A DNA stretch of 64,000 nucleotides. It comes from Prevotella sp. P3-122. GTDB lineage: Bacteria > Bacteroidota > Bacteroidia > Bacteroidales > Bacteroidaceae. The DNA is taken from assembly GCF_002251365.1 (NCBI RefSeq), contig NZ_NPJH01000041.1, positions 107,198 to 171,197 on the forward strand, read 5' to 3'. The notes under the pieces were generated by a model that had not been told where the DNA came from, did not search any database, and was given only the letters and a program-made list of their open reading frames with translations. Each line of letters opens with the position of its first letter. Within the stretch, counting starts at the first letter, position 1. The translations under genes were made by a program, and so were the position numbers. Below are positions 1 through 9,014 of this stretch, piece after piece.

Positions 1-1
1 C

Positions 2-967
2 GAAGCCAAGAAACAATATGCAGAGACACTTGAGCTTGTTTCTGCCACCGCTTGCAATTATTTCTTTCGCCTTGCTACAGCGCAAATGGAACTGGATATG
101 GCTCGACAGAACTACGCTTCGGCAGACACACTCTACCAAATGGCTCAGGGGCGTTATTCTATTGGAACCATAACCGAGAACGAAATGCTCCAGTTGGAAA
201 TCAACAAGCTCAATGAAGAGAGCAACGTAATGGATGCACAGATTTCTCTTCAAGAACAGTTGCAAAGCGTTCGCTCGTTTCTGGGGCTAGAACAGTCAAC
301 CGACATACGGCTCATAATCCCCGACAGTGTACCGCAATTTAGCGTACCACTTGACGAAGCCATAAGTCTAGCAACAGAGAATAGTCCCGATCCCGACTAT
401 TACAAGCGTATTGTGACGGAGAGCAAGAGTTCGCTCGCTAACGCCCGAGCTAACTCTGGGCTGAAAGCAGACCTTTACCTACAATTTGGATTATCACAAA
501 CAGGAAACGAACTTGGCACAGCATACAGAAACCTGATGAATCAGGAGTATGCCAGTGTGTCAATAGTCTTGCCAATCCTTGATTGGGGACGCGGCAAAGG
601 TCGCGTGAGGGTTGCAAAATCGCAACTGGCATTGATAGAGACTCAGGCAGAACAAGGAATGAATGACTTCTATCAGAACATAGAAAAGTTGGTCATGCAA
701 TTCAACAGGCAGGCTCACAAGGTCAAGATTGCGAAACTTACCGACAAGAGAGCAAACCAGCGACATACGGTTGCTCGGCAACTCTATATCATGGGAAGGA
801 ATTCTATACTCGACCTGAATTCATCAATAAACGAGAAGAATGCAGCCCGCCGTAGTCACCTTTCAGCTATGCAAACATATTGGAGCCTTTATTATACGAT
901 TCGTTCAATGACGGCATACGATTTTGAGAGAAATCTACCCATTTCGGAAGAATTACCCATAGAATAA
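2..967 (+). CDS. TolC-family outer membrane efflux protein, 3' part
   Basis: The reading frame is open from base 2, so the gene begins before the window and only about 321 C-terminal residues are present. The product looks like the second half of a TolC/OprM-type channel: long amphipathic, Gln/Asn/Glu-rich alpha-helical stretches (for example around SVRSFLGLEQSTDIRL) alternate with a strand-like segment (ADLYLQFGLSQTG, then YASVSIVLPILDWGRGKGRV), the usual inner-repeat layout of this family. In the family the trimer spans the outer membrane and periplasm and passes substrates handed over by an adaptor protein. It ends 11 bp before the HlyD adaptor gene and is evidently the first visible gene of an export operon with it, the permease and the ATPase. 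The substrate cannot be read from sequence. Confidence 0.85.
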   Translation, partial: EAKKQYAETLELVSATACNYFFRLATAQMELDMARQNYASADTLYQMAQGRYSIGTITENEMLQLEINKLNEESNVMDAQISLQEQLQSVRSFLGLEQSTDIRLIIPDSVPQFSVPLDEAISLATENSPDPDYYKRIVTESKSSLANARANSGLKADLYLQFGLSQTGNELGTAYRNLMNQEYASVSIVLPILDWGRGKGRVRVAKSQLALIETQAEQGMNDFYQNIEKLVMQFNRQAHKVKIAKLTDKRANQRHTVARQLYIMGRNSILDLNSSINEKNAARRSHLSAMQTYWSLYYTIRSMTAYDFERNLPISEELPIE

Positions 968-978
968 AACAGAACATC

Positions 979-2229
979 ATGGATATACAACTTAAACCAA
1001 AGCCCTGGTACATCAAGTACCGCTATTACATTATGGCAGGCGTAGCGTTCCTCGCCTTCGTGGTGTATGTCATCACGCTGATTGTATGCCCTCGCCAACT
1101 GAACATTGATGCCGAGGAATATAAGATAGTGGAGGTGGAGAACGGACACTTCATGGAATACGTGGATGTGGAAGGTGTCACTCAGCCAATCCTCACACTC
1201 CAAATCAATGCTATGGAGAGCGGATTCGTAAGCCGCATCGTGGCTGAGGAAGGTGCTATACTGAATGAGGGCGACACGATACTCGTGCTTACCAACCCCG
1301 AACTGCTACGTTCCATTGAGGACGAACGCGACTCATGGCAGAACAGCCAGCGCAACTATCGCGAGCAGGAGATAGAGATGGAACAGAAGAGCATCACGTT
1401 GCGCCAGCAGGCTCTCGACGCTTCGCACCAGATGGCGAGCCTCGACAAGTCGCTCAAGCAGAGCCGCGAGGAGTATCGCATGGGTATCAAGAGCAAGGCT
1501 GAGCTGGAGGTGGCAGAAGAGGATTATGAGTACCAGAAGCAGAAGACTCAACTGCAGATGCAGAGCCTGCGTCATGATTCCATAGCCACACGACTGCGCC
1601 GTGAGATGGTTGTTGCCAACCGCGAGGCAGAAAACAAGAAGCTAAGTCGTGCAAACAATCGTACCAATGGACTTGTGGTGCGCGCCCCAATCTCTGGTCA
1701 GCTGAGCTACCTTGCCGTCACTCCAGGTCAGCAGGTATCTATGGGCATGAGCATCGGTCAGATCAAGGACTTGTCACAGTATAAGGTTCACACCTCGCTG
1801 AACGAATACTACATCGACCGCATAACTGCAGGACTCCCTGCCAAGATAAGCTATCAGGACAAGACCTTCCCTCTCAGCATCTCAAGAGTAGTGCCAGAGG
1901 TGAAGGAGCGCAGCTTCGATGTCGACCTCGTCTTCTCAGGACAAAATCCATCGAACATACGTCTTGGCAAGAGCTATCGTGTGCAGATAGAGCTTGGCAA
2001 ACCAGAGCGTGCTATCATCATTCCTCGTGGCGACTTCTACCAGCACACAGGTGGGAAATGGATTTACCGCCTCTCCTCCGATGGCAAGAAGGCAACGAAG
2101 GTGGAGATAGAGATTGGCCGTCAGAATCCGCAACACTATGAGATAGTTGGTGGTCTCAACGAAGGAGACCGCGTGATTGTCAGCGGATATGATAAGTTTG
2201 GAGATATTGAAGAACTTATAATCAAATGA
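979..2229 (+). CDS. HlyD/RND-type periplasmic adaptor subunit
   Basis: A 416-residue membrane-fusion protein. A single N-terminal membrane segment lies at about residues 15-37 (YYIMAGVAFLAFVVYVITLI). After it comes a lipoyl/barrel-sandwich half around residues 70-105 (VSRIVAEEGAILNEGDTILV), a long Glu/Gln/Arg-rich coiled coil (about 110-215), the second lipoyl half (NGLVVRAPISGQLSYLAV), and a beta-barrel/membrane-proximal region ending in GGLNEGDRVIVSGYDKFG. In the family such proteins bridge an inner-membrane transporter and the TolC channel. Its position between the TolC fragment and an ABC permease/ATPase pair points to a MacA-like role in a tripartite ABC efflux or export system. Confidence 0.9.
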   Translation: MDIQLKPKPWYIKYRYYIMAGVAFLAFVVYVITLIVCPRQLNIDAEEYKIVEVENGHFMEYVDVEGVTQPILTLQINAMESGFVSRIVAEEGAILNEGDTILVLTNPELLRSIEDERDSWQNSQRNYREQEIEMEQKSITLRQQALDASHQMASLDKSLKQSREEYRMGIKSKAELEVAEEDYEYQKQKTQLQMQSLRHDSIATRLRREMVVANREAENKKLSRANNRTNGLVVRAPISGQLSYLAVTPGQQVSMGMSIGQIKDLSQYKVHTSLNEYYIDRITAGLPAKISYQDKTFPLSISRVVPEVKERSFDVDLVFSGQNPSNIRLGKSYRVQIELGKPERAIIIPRGDFYQHTGGKWIYRLSSDGKKATKVEIEIGRQNPQHYEIVGGLNEGDRVIVSGYDKFGDIEELIIK

Positions 2230-2260
2230 TTTGTGTAACTTTTTGTCAAAATAGACAATT

Positions 2261-4639
2261 ATGTATTTATTGATTCACAACCTTAAGATTGCAATTCGCA
2301 ATCTCATGAAGTACAAACTTCAGACAATAATTTCTGTGCTGGGCATTGCTATAGGCATAGTGACGCTTGCCTTTGCACATTCTGCAATTGAAAGAATCAA
2401 ACTTCCTACCATCTATCATCAGTCATACTATGATAGAGCGTATCAAGTGTGGTTCGACTCTCTTAATCTTGCTCCAGATGCGGATACTAATTATGTACGA
2501 GTAAACAAAGACATTATCCGTGCATTAAAGGGTGACGGAGGATTGAAATGCGCAGAGAAGATGGCTGTACCGAATGGAACTATGTATGGAAATCGTTTTG
2601 AGTTCCATTTCTCTGATTCCTCTATACTGAGGAAAGCTGTTGACTGCTGCATCATCGACCCAGAAATGTTTGACTACCACGGTCACCGTTCTGCCATCAC
2701 TGGCGAGAGGATAAAGAAGCTGGGAGTGGGTGAAGCCATCATCTGCAAGAGCTTGGCGACAATCATCTTTGGCGACAAGAACCCCGTTGGTGCTGTGCAG
2801 GTTTATACAAGCGAGACATTCCCTATCCCTTTTACAATAGTAGATGTGTGTGAAGATTTTTCTGAGTTTGACAGTCCGCTCAGTCCCCGACACATGTATA
2901 TTTCATTGGGTGATGTGGAAAGTGTGCAATGCGAGACTTCAGCCGAGGCTTATGCCATATGGATAAATGTTGCGAGAAAGGAAGAATGCACTGATAAGCA
3001 GCTCTTGGATGAAATTAACTCACGCATCAAGCCTTTCGGGATTAAGGCACAGCTCCAGAGTGAAGCAGGCAGAGAGAGTGTGGAAGCGGTCTTGACTATC
3101 AATTCCCTTGTCTATCTCGTCAGTTCACTTATCCTGATTGCAGCTATCATTGGTTTCCTACGTATGCAGATTCAACTCTTCTGGAGTCGCCGTAGGGAGG
3201 TGTCGCTTCGCATTGTGAATGGAGCTACACGCTGGCAGCTGTTCTACCTCTTCTGTACGGAAGTACTGATTACTATCTGCATGTCAGTCATTACAGCTGT
3301 GCTTATTGGCAACTGGATCGAGCACTTCCTCTACACAAGGTTAGCCGACTTGATGTCGGAGGGAGACTTTGTGATTCACAATCTCGGTATGTACAGCTGC
3401 CAGATAGGACTTCTTTTGTTTGTTATCTGTAGCCTGACAATATGGATAGCCCTCATCCGCATTTGCAAGTCGGAGAAAGGTCTTGAAGCCAACATGCGAC
3501 ACAGCCGTACCCACATCTTCCGCAACACTATGCTTGGCTTTCAGATTGCCATAAGCATTGTCTTTGTCTGTGGTACATTCATTACTCTCAATTGGGCAGA
3601 CAAGATGCTGGATGCCTACCATCTGCCTGAGGACGAGAGTTTCTATGAAAATTGCGTTTCATTAAGTTTGAGGCATGATGACGATCCCAAGCAACTCGTA
3701 GAGGAGATACGACGTCTTCCTGATGTAGATAGGATGGTTTGCCATTCAGAGGGACACATCCCGGTTCTCAATCTTACGGAAAATGAAGAAGCAAAGGTTG
3801 CTTTGCAAAGAGACTACCTTCCATTCTTCTGTGCAACAGACACTACTCTGCTATCTTTCTACAATCTGAAAGCACATTGGTTTGCCAAGAATAACAATGT
3901 CAAGGAGTTTGTACTGATGAATGAAAGCATCTACAGTCAGTTGAAAGAGTTGGGCGTCATTGATAATGGTACGCTTACACTAAATGATTGGAATGAGGGA
4001 GTATTGACATTGCCTATCGCAGGAACGATACCTGACATTCCTTATACAAACATGAAAACCTCCATATACATTCATCAAGGGAATGAAGGTCGTGGCTTTG
4101 AATATGTCGTTGTGCCAAAGGCTGGCAGGTATGCCTCTCTCATTAGCGATATGGAGAAAACCATCCATCGTCTTTCACCATCTGTATCAGATAAGATGGC
4201 AAAGAACTTCTGCGACAAAAAAACCGAGATTAATTTAATCAGGAGCATGAAAACTATCGCCTGGATTCTTGGCGCGGTAAGCATCATCATCTGTGCTATG
4301 AGTATCTACAGTACCATTGCTCTCGACACTCGCTCGCGTCGCAAGGAGGTGGCAATCCGCAAGGTGCATGGAGCAATGCGACGTGACATCTATCGCCTCT
4401 TCGGGCGCTTGTACTTCATTCTTATCGTCCTCGCACTCTTCATTGCGATTCCGGGTGCAATACTCTTTAACCAGATGATGGACGGGATAATGCAAGGTTC
4501 TGTCGATGCCACACTCTCCCCTGTCATTCCGTGCATTCTCGGCTCCCTCGTTATCATCATCCTCATCGCCCTTATCGTGGGCTGGCATATTAGGAAGGTT
4601 ATGAAAGTAGAGTGCGACGAGATGATCGTGAAGGAGTAA
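2261..4639 (+). CDS. MacB/FtsX-family ABC transporter permease
   Basis: A 792-residue permease of the size usual for Bacteroidetes MacB-like permeases. It has an N-terminal transmembrane helix at about 20-40, a large extracytoplasmic domain, a cluster of membrane helices around 275-400, a second extracytoplasmic domain, and a C-terminal helix set with the FtsX-type signature RSRRKEVAIRKVHGA near residue 690. A similar RRREVSLRIVNGA segment in the middle shows the internal duplication typical of this subfamily. It lies 31 bp after the adaptor gene and 38 bp before the ATPase gene. In this family the permease couples cytoplasmic ATP hydrolysis to periplasmic conformational change (mechanotransmission) rather than classical transmembrane transport. 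Confidence 0.88.
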   Translation: MYLLIHNLKIAIRNLMKYKLQTIISVLGIAIGIVTLAFAHSAIERIKLPTIYHQSYYDRAYQVWFDSLNLAPDADTNYVRVNKDIIRALKGDGGLKCAEKMAVPNGTMYGNRFEFHFSDSSILRKAVDCCIIDPEMFDYHGHRSAITGERIKKLGVGEAIICKSLATIIFGDKNPVGAVQVYTSETFPIPFTIVDVCEDFSEFDSPLSPRHMYISLGDVESVQCETSAEAYAIWINVARKEECTDKQLLDEINSRIKPFGIKAQLQSEAGRESVEAVLTINSLVYLVSSLILIAAIIGFLRMQIQLFWSRRREVSLRIVNGATRWQLFYLFCTEVLITICMSVITAVLIGNWIEHFLYTRLADLMSEGDFVIHNLGMYSCQIGLLLFVICSLTIWIALIRICKSEKGLEANMRHSRTHIFRNTMLGFQIAISIVFVCGTFITLNWADKMLDAYHLPEDESFYENCVSLSLRHDDDPKQLVEEIRRLPDVDRMVCHSEGHIPVLNLTENEEAKVALQRDYLPFFCATDTTLLSFYNLKAHWFAKNNNVKEFVLMNESIYSQLKELGVIDNGTLTLNDWNEGVLTLPIAGTIPDIPYTNMKTSIYIHQGNEGRGFEYVVVPKAGRYASLISDMEKTIHRLSPSVSDKMAKNFCDKKTEINLIRSMKTIAWILGAVSIIICAMSIYSTIALDTRSRRKEVAIRKVHGAMRRDIYRLFGRLYFILIVLALFIAIPGAILFNQMMDGIMQGSVDATLSPVIPCILGSLVIIILIALIVGWHIRKVMKVECDEMIVKE

Positions 4640-4677
4640 GAATAGAAAAGAATTAAACGATTAAAAAAATAAACATT

Positions 4678-5352
4678 ATGATTAAGATTGAAAACATCAA
4701 GAAAGTATTTCGTACTGAAGACGTAGAGACATGGGCTCTTCGTGAAGTTAGCCTCGAAGTTAAGGCAGGTGAATTTGTAGCCATCATGGGTCCTTCGGGA
4801 TGTGGCAAGTCAACACTGCTGAACATCCTCGGTCTGCTGTCATCACCAACCGAGGGTACATACATGCTCGATGGCAAGGACGTGAGCACTCTCAGCGAGA
4901 GCGACCGCATCAAGCTGCGCAAGGGAGCACTCGGTTTCGTATTCCAATCGTTCAACCTCATTGACGAACTGAATGTGAGCGAGAACATCGAACTTCCTCT
5001 ACTCTATATGGGTGTGTCAGCCAAGGAACGTAAGGAGGCTGTCAAGGCGGTCATCGACCGTGTAGCCATGGGACATCGTGCCAAGCACTTCCCTGCCCAG
5101 CTCTCAGGCGGTCAGCAGCAGCGTGTGGCTATTGCCCGTGCCGTAATCTCGAACCCGAAACTCATCCTTGCCGATGAGCCTACAGGTAACCTAGACTCTA
5201 AGAATGGTCGTGAGGTTATGGAACTCCTAAAGGAATTGCACCGTGAAGGTACCACCATCGTCATGGTTACTCACTCGCAGCGAGATGCCAGCTATGCAGA
5301 CCGTACCATCAACCTTTTTGACGGACAGATTGTAAACGAAGTAGAGATGTAA
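4678..5352 (+). CDS. ABC transporter ATP-binding protein (MacB/LolD type)
   Basis: A 224-residue nucleotide-binding subunit with all expected motifs: Walker A GPSGCGKST (residues 38-46), the Q-loop in GFVFQSFNLID, the signature LSGGQQQRVAIARA (about 142), Walker B LILADEPTGNLDS and the H-loop VMVTHSQ. The LSGGQQQR signature and the DEPTGNLDS stretch are characteristic of the MacB/LolD/FtsE group. It energises the neighbouring permease in the cytoplasm. The coding sequence uses more G/C-ending codons than the permease gene before it. Ten bases downstream starts a second, truncated permease. Confidence 0.93.
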   Translation: MIKIENIKKVFRTEDVETWALREVSLEVKAGEFVAIMGPSGCGKSTLLNILGLLSSPTEGTYMLDGKDVSTLSESDRIKLRKGALGFVFQSFNLIDELNVSENIELPLLYMGVSAKERKEAVKAVIDRVAMGHRAKHFPAQLSGGQQQRVAIARAVISNPKLILADEPTGNLDSKNGREVMELLKELHREGTTIVMVTHSQRDASYADRTINLFDGQIVNEVEM

Positions 5353-5361
5353 CAAGAAAGA

Positions 5362-5580
5362 ATGAATTCGCTTTATATTTTCAAGCATGCATGGCGTCAT
5401 TTGTCTCGCATGCGCACATATACCTTTATTAATGTTGTGGGACTCATCGTGAGTCTCACGGGTGCCATCATCATTGCACGGTATGTGCATCAGGAGCTGA
5501 CGGTGGATCATTACATCCTGCACCTTGACCGCACCTTCATGCTGACCAATGTGCAGGATGAAGGCACATCTATAAACTAA
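5362..5580 (+). pseudogene. Truncated second MacB-like ABC permease (N-terminal 72 residues)
   Basis: Only the first 72 residues remain: MNSLYIFKHAWRHLSRMR, then a hydrophobic helix with GLIVSLTGAIIIARYV, then YVHQELTVDHYILHLDRTFML. This start is typical of Bacteroidetes FtsX/MacB permeases, which run to roughly 400-800 residues. The frame stops at TAA and no continuation is seen in other frames before the next gene. The spacing (10 bp after the ATPase) is that of an operon gene, so the locus probably once had two permeases and lost the second by deletion or rearrangement. A functional small membrane peptide is possible but less likely. Confidence 0.7.
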
Positions 5581-5694
5581 AGGGGAAAGGATGGAAGTAG
5601 TGTTGAAATGTTACATCTGAGCAACATTATGGCATGTTTTTCGCCCACATAGCATCTTTTAAGGGTAAGATGAATCGTAATTGAAAAAATGTAG

Positions 5695-5702
5695 TACTTT
5701 TG
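5695..5702 (+). promoter_or_regulatory. Bacteroidetes -7 box (TACTTTTG)
   Basis: TACTTTTG matches the Bacteroidetes sigma-ABfr -7 consensus TAnnTTTG and lies about 55 bp before the small ORF at 5757. No clear TTG/TTTG -33 element sits at the expected distance. The rest of 5581-5756 holds nothing else that I recognise. Confidence 0.45.
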
Positions 5703-5756
5703 TAGAGCAAAAGGTCGGCGTTTACCTATTTATAAGAATTTGATAACGAATCAGTA

Positions 5757-5927
5757 ATGATAGATCTTAGAAATCCAAAGTTGGAAGATTTCAAGCATAT
5801 TGAAGCTCCTGTTCGAGAGTCTGCAACTCGAAAGACCTTCGCTTCTTTCTATAGGGTGAAGCCTGGTAGCTATGTCATTCCGCGTACTAAGCATAAGGTG
5901 ACAAAACTTCCTGAAGGCATTTTATGA
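5757..5927 (+). CDS. Hypothetical small protein (56 aa)
   Basis: A short ORF starting MIDLRNPKLEDFKHIEAP and ending VTKLPEGIL. It is basic, has no signal peptide or membrane segment, and I do not recognise a family. It lies 55 bp after a good -7 box. Its stop overlaps the start of the next tiny ORF (TTATGA). Together the two could be one roughly 84-residue gene split by a frameshift, or a remnant left by the rearrangement that truncated the permease upstream. Reality as a gene is uncertain. Confidence 0.35.
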   Translation: MIDLRNPKLEDFKHIEAPVRESATRKTFASFYRVKPGSYVIPRTKHKVTKLPEGIL

Positions 5928-6010
5928 GCACATTCAACAAAGAGTATGATGGTCTTGCAGATGCCATCATAACGAATGCAATCGTGATGCCAGCCGTAGA
6001 ACTTAAGTAA
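5924..6010 (+). CDS. Hypothetical very small ORF (28 aa), overlapping the previous one
   Basis: A 28-codon ORF beginning MSTFNKEYDGLADAIITN and ending ELK, starting at an ATGA overlap with the preceding 56-aa ORF. It may be a frameshifted continuation of that ORF rather than a separate gene. It ends 30 bp before the thioredoxin-domain gene at 6041. No family is recognised. Confidence 0.25.
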   Translation: MSTFNKEYDGLADAIITNAIVMPAVELK

Positions 6011-6040
6011 ATACCGCCAATAATTGCTAATAAAATAAAG

Positions 6041-8407
6041 ATGAAAAAGTTTTTTAATACGCTGTTTGTGACGTTGTTATGCTTTACCGCATCATGGGCA
6101 CAGAAACCAGCAGTATGGGATAACCCTACGACAGAGTTTGGTACGGATTATGGTGATGGGTTCTTCAACACCGTCATTGATGTAACCCGTGTGGAACTGA
6201 AAAAGGATGAGACAACGATGGCTGTAAGGGTACAGTTGCGTTCCGATTATCCTGACTATCGTTTTCAGTTCACAAAAGATACTTATCTGCTTGCTGATGG
6301 CGTGAGGTATCCTGTGGTGTCAGCAGATGGCATTGAGTTTGATAAGTACCGCCAGACAGAGGCTGACGGCAAACTGGACATAGTGTTCCACTTCAAGCCA
6401 TTACCTCTCGGCACCAAGGTGTTTGACTTCATTGAGGGCGACGGTGAGCGTGCCTTTCAGATAAAGGGCATACGACCTGTGGAGGAGCGCCACAAGATGT
6501 TGTTCCCTTCATATTGGAGAAACGAGAAGACTGGTGATTGGGAGATTGCCTTCATTGACAACTATGCCATCTATGACTGCAAGATATGGAACATGAAAGC
6601 GGAGACAAATCCAACCAAAGGTGAGGCACAGATTGTTCTGGAGAGCGATGGAAAGACCGTGAACGTGATGGTAGGAAAGGACAAGAAGGGTAAGCGCACC
6701 ATTACTATTGACGGCAGGAAGGCTGTGTATTCGATGATAACGGAGCGTTTCATGCCTTACTATCCAACAAAGGACACCCGCACCGACTTCTTGGACACAA
6801 ACTACAAGACTGACACGGCTACCGTGATAGGATGGATAAAGGACATGCCTGAGCATTATCGCAGCATGAATACTTTCGACTTCGGCACTCAGGATTTCTT
6901 CCAAGATGAACAGGTAAACTTCAATGCGGAGCTGGATTCGCTGGGAAGATTCAGCATCAAGATTCCACTCATGAACAGTTCAGAGTTCTTCTGCGACTGG
7001 CAACGATGCTTCATGCGCACCATGCTTGAGCCTGGCAAGACATACTTCCTGCTCTATGACTTTAAGGAAGGTCGCCGAATGTGGATGGGTGAGGATGTTC
7101 GTCTGCAGAACGAACTGTTCCGTCATCCTCTCAACTGGAACAGCATACGCATGGAAGAAGACGGTGACGACTTCGACAAATACGTTGCTTCGGTAGATAG
7201 TCTTATAAAGACACAGCACGCGCAAGTTGATGAACTATGCCGACAGCACCCTACTCTCTCCACGCGCTTCAACCTATACTGCAAGGGAAGCGCCACATGG
7301 CAGCAGGCACATGATTTCGGACAGGCACGTTTCCGTGCGAAAGATTACCACTTCCCTGAGAATGCGAAAAAGTATGCTTACGAGAATTTCTGGCTGAAGT
7401 TGCCAAAGCCATACACTCTCTATAGGGATGTGAGACAATTTTGGTGTGACTATCTTGACGATGCAACGCTCAATGTCCAGACTACATACTCGTTCAACAT
7501 GTTTGACCACATCGATGAGATTACGGCAGACCAAAAAGAACGGGATATGCTGAAAGAATACAAGGTGCGTATGGACGAAATTGACAAGGAGATTGATGCT
7601 ATTCCTGAAATGGAGAAAAAGCAGCAGAAGGCTAACGAATTCAATGCTGCAAATGCGGATATCATCAAACAGGTGGTGCGAATCTTCAACTCTCCCCGTG
7701 CAAGGGACGTGGCAAACAATTACCTTCTGTTGCCAAGATGGCAGAATCAGTTGAACGCTCTCGATTCTATCGGCGCTGACAAACTCGTCAAGAGCATAAT
7801 GATGGCAAAGATGGCATACGATGAATTGGATTATAACCGTAAGCCTTTAACTACCGCTACCATGGATAGCCTCAAGGTGTGGATAGACACTCCTGAGGTG
7901 TATGCAGACCTTGAGAAGAAGAATGAATACTACCAGGCTCTCACTAACCGCCAGTTTGACAAACGCATACTGAACACCGGCAAGGATGTGCAAGGCATGA
8001 CAGAGGGCGAAGAAATACTGAAGAAACTGCTCGAACCATACAAGGGAAAGATCGTATTGATAGATGTGTGGGGCACTTGGTGTAGTCCTTGCAAAGAGGC
8101 TCTGTCGCATTCCGAGGAGGAATATGCGCGTCTGGCAAAGTATGACATGCAGTTTGTGTACCTGGCAAACAACAGTCCTATGGACACGTGGGAGAATGTA
8201 ATCAAGGAATACAACGTGACAGGTCCTAATGTGACACACTTCAATCTGGAAATTCCGCAACAGAGTGCCATTGAGCGTTACCTTCAGATTAATTCATTCC
8301 CAACATATAAGATTACTGACAAGCAAGGCAATATCCTCGATATAAAGGTGGATGCTCGCGACCTCAACTCATTGGAAGACCTTGTAAAGATGATACTTGG
8401 AAAGTAG
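6041..8407 (+). CDS. Large secreted TlpA/thioredoxin-like protein
   Basis: A 788-residue protein with a signal peptide (MKKFFNTLFVTLLCFTASWA, cleavage after AQ). Residues from about 660 form a thioredoxin-like domain of the TlpA/ResA kind: IVLIDVWGTWCSPCKEAL carries the CxxC active site near residue 680, followed by a cis-Pro-type segment (NSFPTYKITDKQGN). The roughly 630 residues in front contain no motif that I can assign, but long N-terminal regions before a C-terminal thioredoxin domain are common in Bacteroidetes. The predicted location is the periplasm or outer membrane; a likely role is thiol-disulfide exchange. A terminator-like hairpin follows. Confidence 0.8.
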   Translation: MKKFFNTLFVTLLCFTASWAQKPAVWDNPTTEFGTDYGDGFFNTVIDVTRVELKKDETTMAVRVQLRSDYPDYRFQFTKDTYLLADGVRYPVVSADGIEFDKYRQTEADGKLDIVFHFKPLPLGTKVFDFIEGDGERAFQIKGIRPVEERHKMLFPSYWRNEKTGDWEIAFIDNYAIYDCKIWNMKAETNPTKGEAQIVLESDGKTVNVMVGKDKKGKRTITIDGRKAVYSMITERFMPYYPTKDTRTDFLDTNYKTDTATVIGWIKDMPEHYRSMNTFDFGTQDFFQDEQVNFNAELDSLGRFSIKIPLMNSSEFFCDWQRCFMRTMLEPGKTYFLLYDFKEGRRMWMGEDVRLQNELFRHPLNWNSIRMEEDGDDFDKYVASVDSLIKTQHAQVDELCRQHPTLSTRFNLYCKGSATWQQAHDFGQARFRAKDYHFPENAKKYAYENFWLKLPKPYTLYRDVRQFWCDYLDDATLNVQTTYSFNMFDHIDEITADQKERDMLKEYKVRMDEIDKEIDAIPEMEKKQQKANEFNAANADIIKQVVRIFNSPRARDVANNYLLLPRWQNQLNALDSIGADKLVKSIMMAKMAYDELDYNRKPLTTATMDSLKVWIDTPEVYADLEKKNEYYQALTNRQFDKRILNTGKDVQGMTEGEEILKKLLEPYKGKIVLIDVWGTWCSPCKEALSHSEEEYARLAKYDMQFVYLANNSPMDTWENVIKEYNVTGPNVTHFNLEIPQQSAIERYLQINSFPTYKITDKQGNILDIKVDARDLNSLEDLVKMILGK

Positions 8408-8432
8408 TCGAAGTTTATCGCAGAGACATGTT

Positions 8433-8477
8433 CGGGACAGGGGACAGGTCCGTGTCCCGCCTTCTCATTTTTTTTTT
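8433..8477 (+). terminator. Rho-independent-type terminator
   Basis: CGGGACA (8433-8439) pairs perfectly with TGTCCCG (8453-8459) and is followed by CCTTCTCA and a run of ten T (8468-8477). It lies 25 bp after the thioredoxin-domain gene. Confidence 0.65.
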
Positions 8478-8587
8478 AACATTTGTGATAGACAGAATTT
8501 GTCAAGGTCATGAACCACTTGAACATGGTGCTTGCCTATTGGATACGCAGGAAATACAAGCGTTTCCATCGCAAGCCCATTGTCAAG

Positions 8588-8825
8588 GCTTTCAGTTCCT
8601 GCAACCTCGGCTGCACTCGGCATAGCATTCAAGCAGGCTTGATGCTCTGCTCTCGTTGGCACGAGCTTTCAGTTCCTGCAACCTCGGCTGCACTCGGCAT
8701 AGCATTCAAGCCTGCTTGATGCTCTGCTCTCGTTGGCACGAGCTTTCAGTTCCTGCAACCTCGGCTGCACTCGGCATAGCATTCAAGCCTGCTTGATGCT
8801 CTGCTCTCGTTGGCACGAGCTTTCA
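8588..8825. repeat. Three tandem copies of a 77-bp repeat
   Basis: Copies begin at 8588, 8665 and 8742, each 77 bp, with the first 7 bases of a fourth at 8819. They are nearly identical; copy 1 has AAGCAGGCTT where the others have AAGCCTGCTT. Each unit contains an imperfect inverted repeat (AGCATTCAAGC / GCTTGATGCT). Short ORFs read through the array in several frames, but they only translate the repeat. The 607-bp gap 8408-9014 thus holds a terminator, this array and the intron remnant. Confidence 0.9.
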
Positions 8826-8927
8826 TTTGGCTGCAAGAGATAGCGAGCAAAGACCGCAGTCTTTTCTATCATTGGCAGAGAGGTCAGACCCCAAGGTTAT
8901 GTCTATGCACAAAGCGTTGAGTGTGAA

Positions 8928-9001
8928 GAGCCGTGTGAGGGGAGACTTTCACGCACGGTTCTGTGAGAGGGTGAGGGTGAAACTCCCTCGCTCTACTCGA
9001 C
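8928..9001 (+). mobile_element. Group II intron remnant: domains V and VI only
   Basis: Bases 8928-8961 are a canonical 34-nt domain V: it starts GAGCCGTGTGAGG, ends CACGCACGGTTC, and folds into the usual hairpin with AGAC near the loop. Bases 8965-8998 form a domain VI-like helix (GAGGG / CCCTC with an unpaired A at 8995 in CTCTACTC), and the branch-point A is about 6-7 nt from the probable 3' end near 9001. No reverse transcriptase and no 5' domains are visible upstream, so this is a degraded intron end. It lies behind a terminator hairpin, as group IIC introns often do. Confidence 0.75.
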
Positions 9002-9014
9002 CCTGTCCCCTTGT

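Noticed and set aside
5757..6010. Two overlapping tiny ORFs as a toxin-antitoxin pair
   Set aside because: Neither product shows a toxin or antitoxin motif, the second is only 28 residues, and a frameshifted single gene explains the overlap as well.
8428..8719. Small ORFs reading through the 77-bp repeats
   Set aside because: They only translate the tandem repeat in different frames and lack a promoter; no independent sign of coding.
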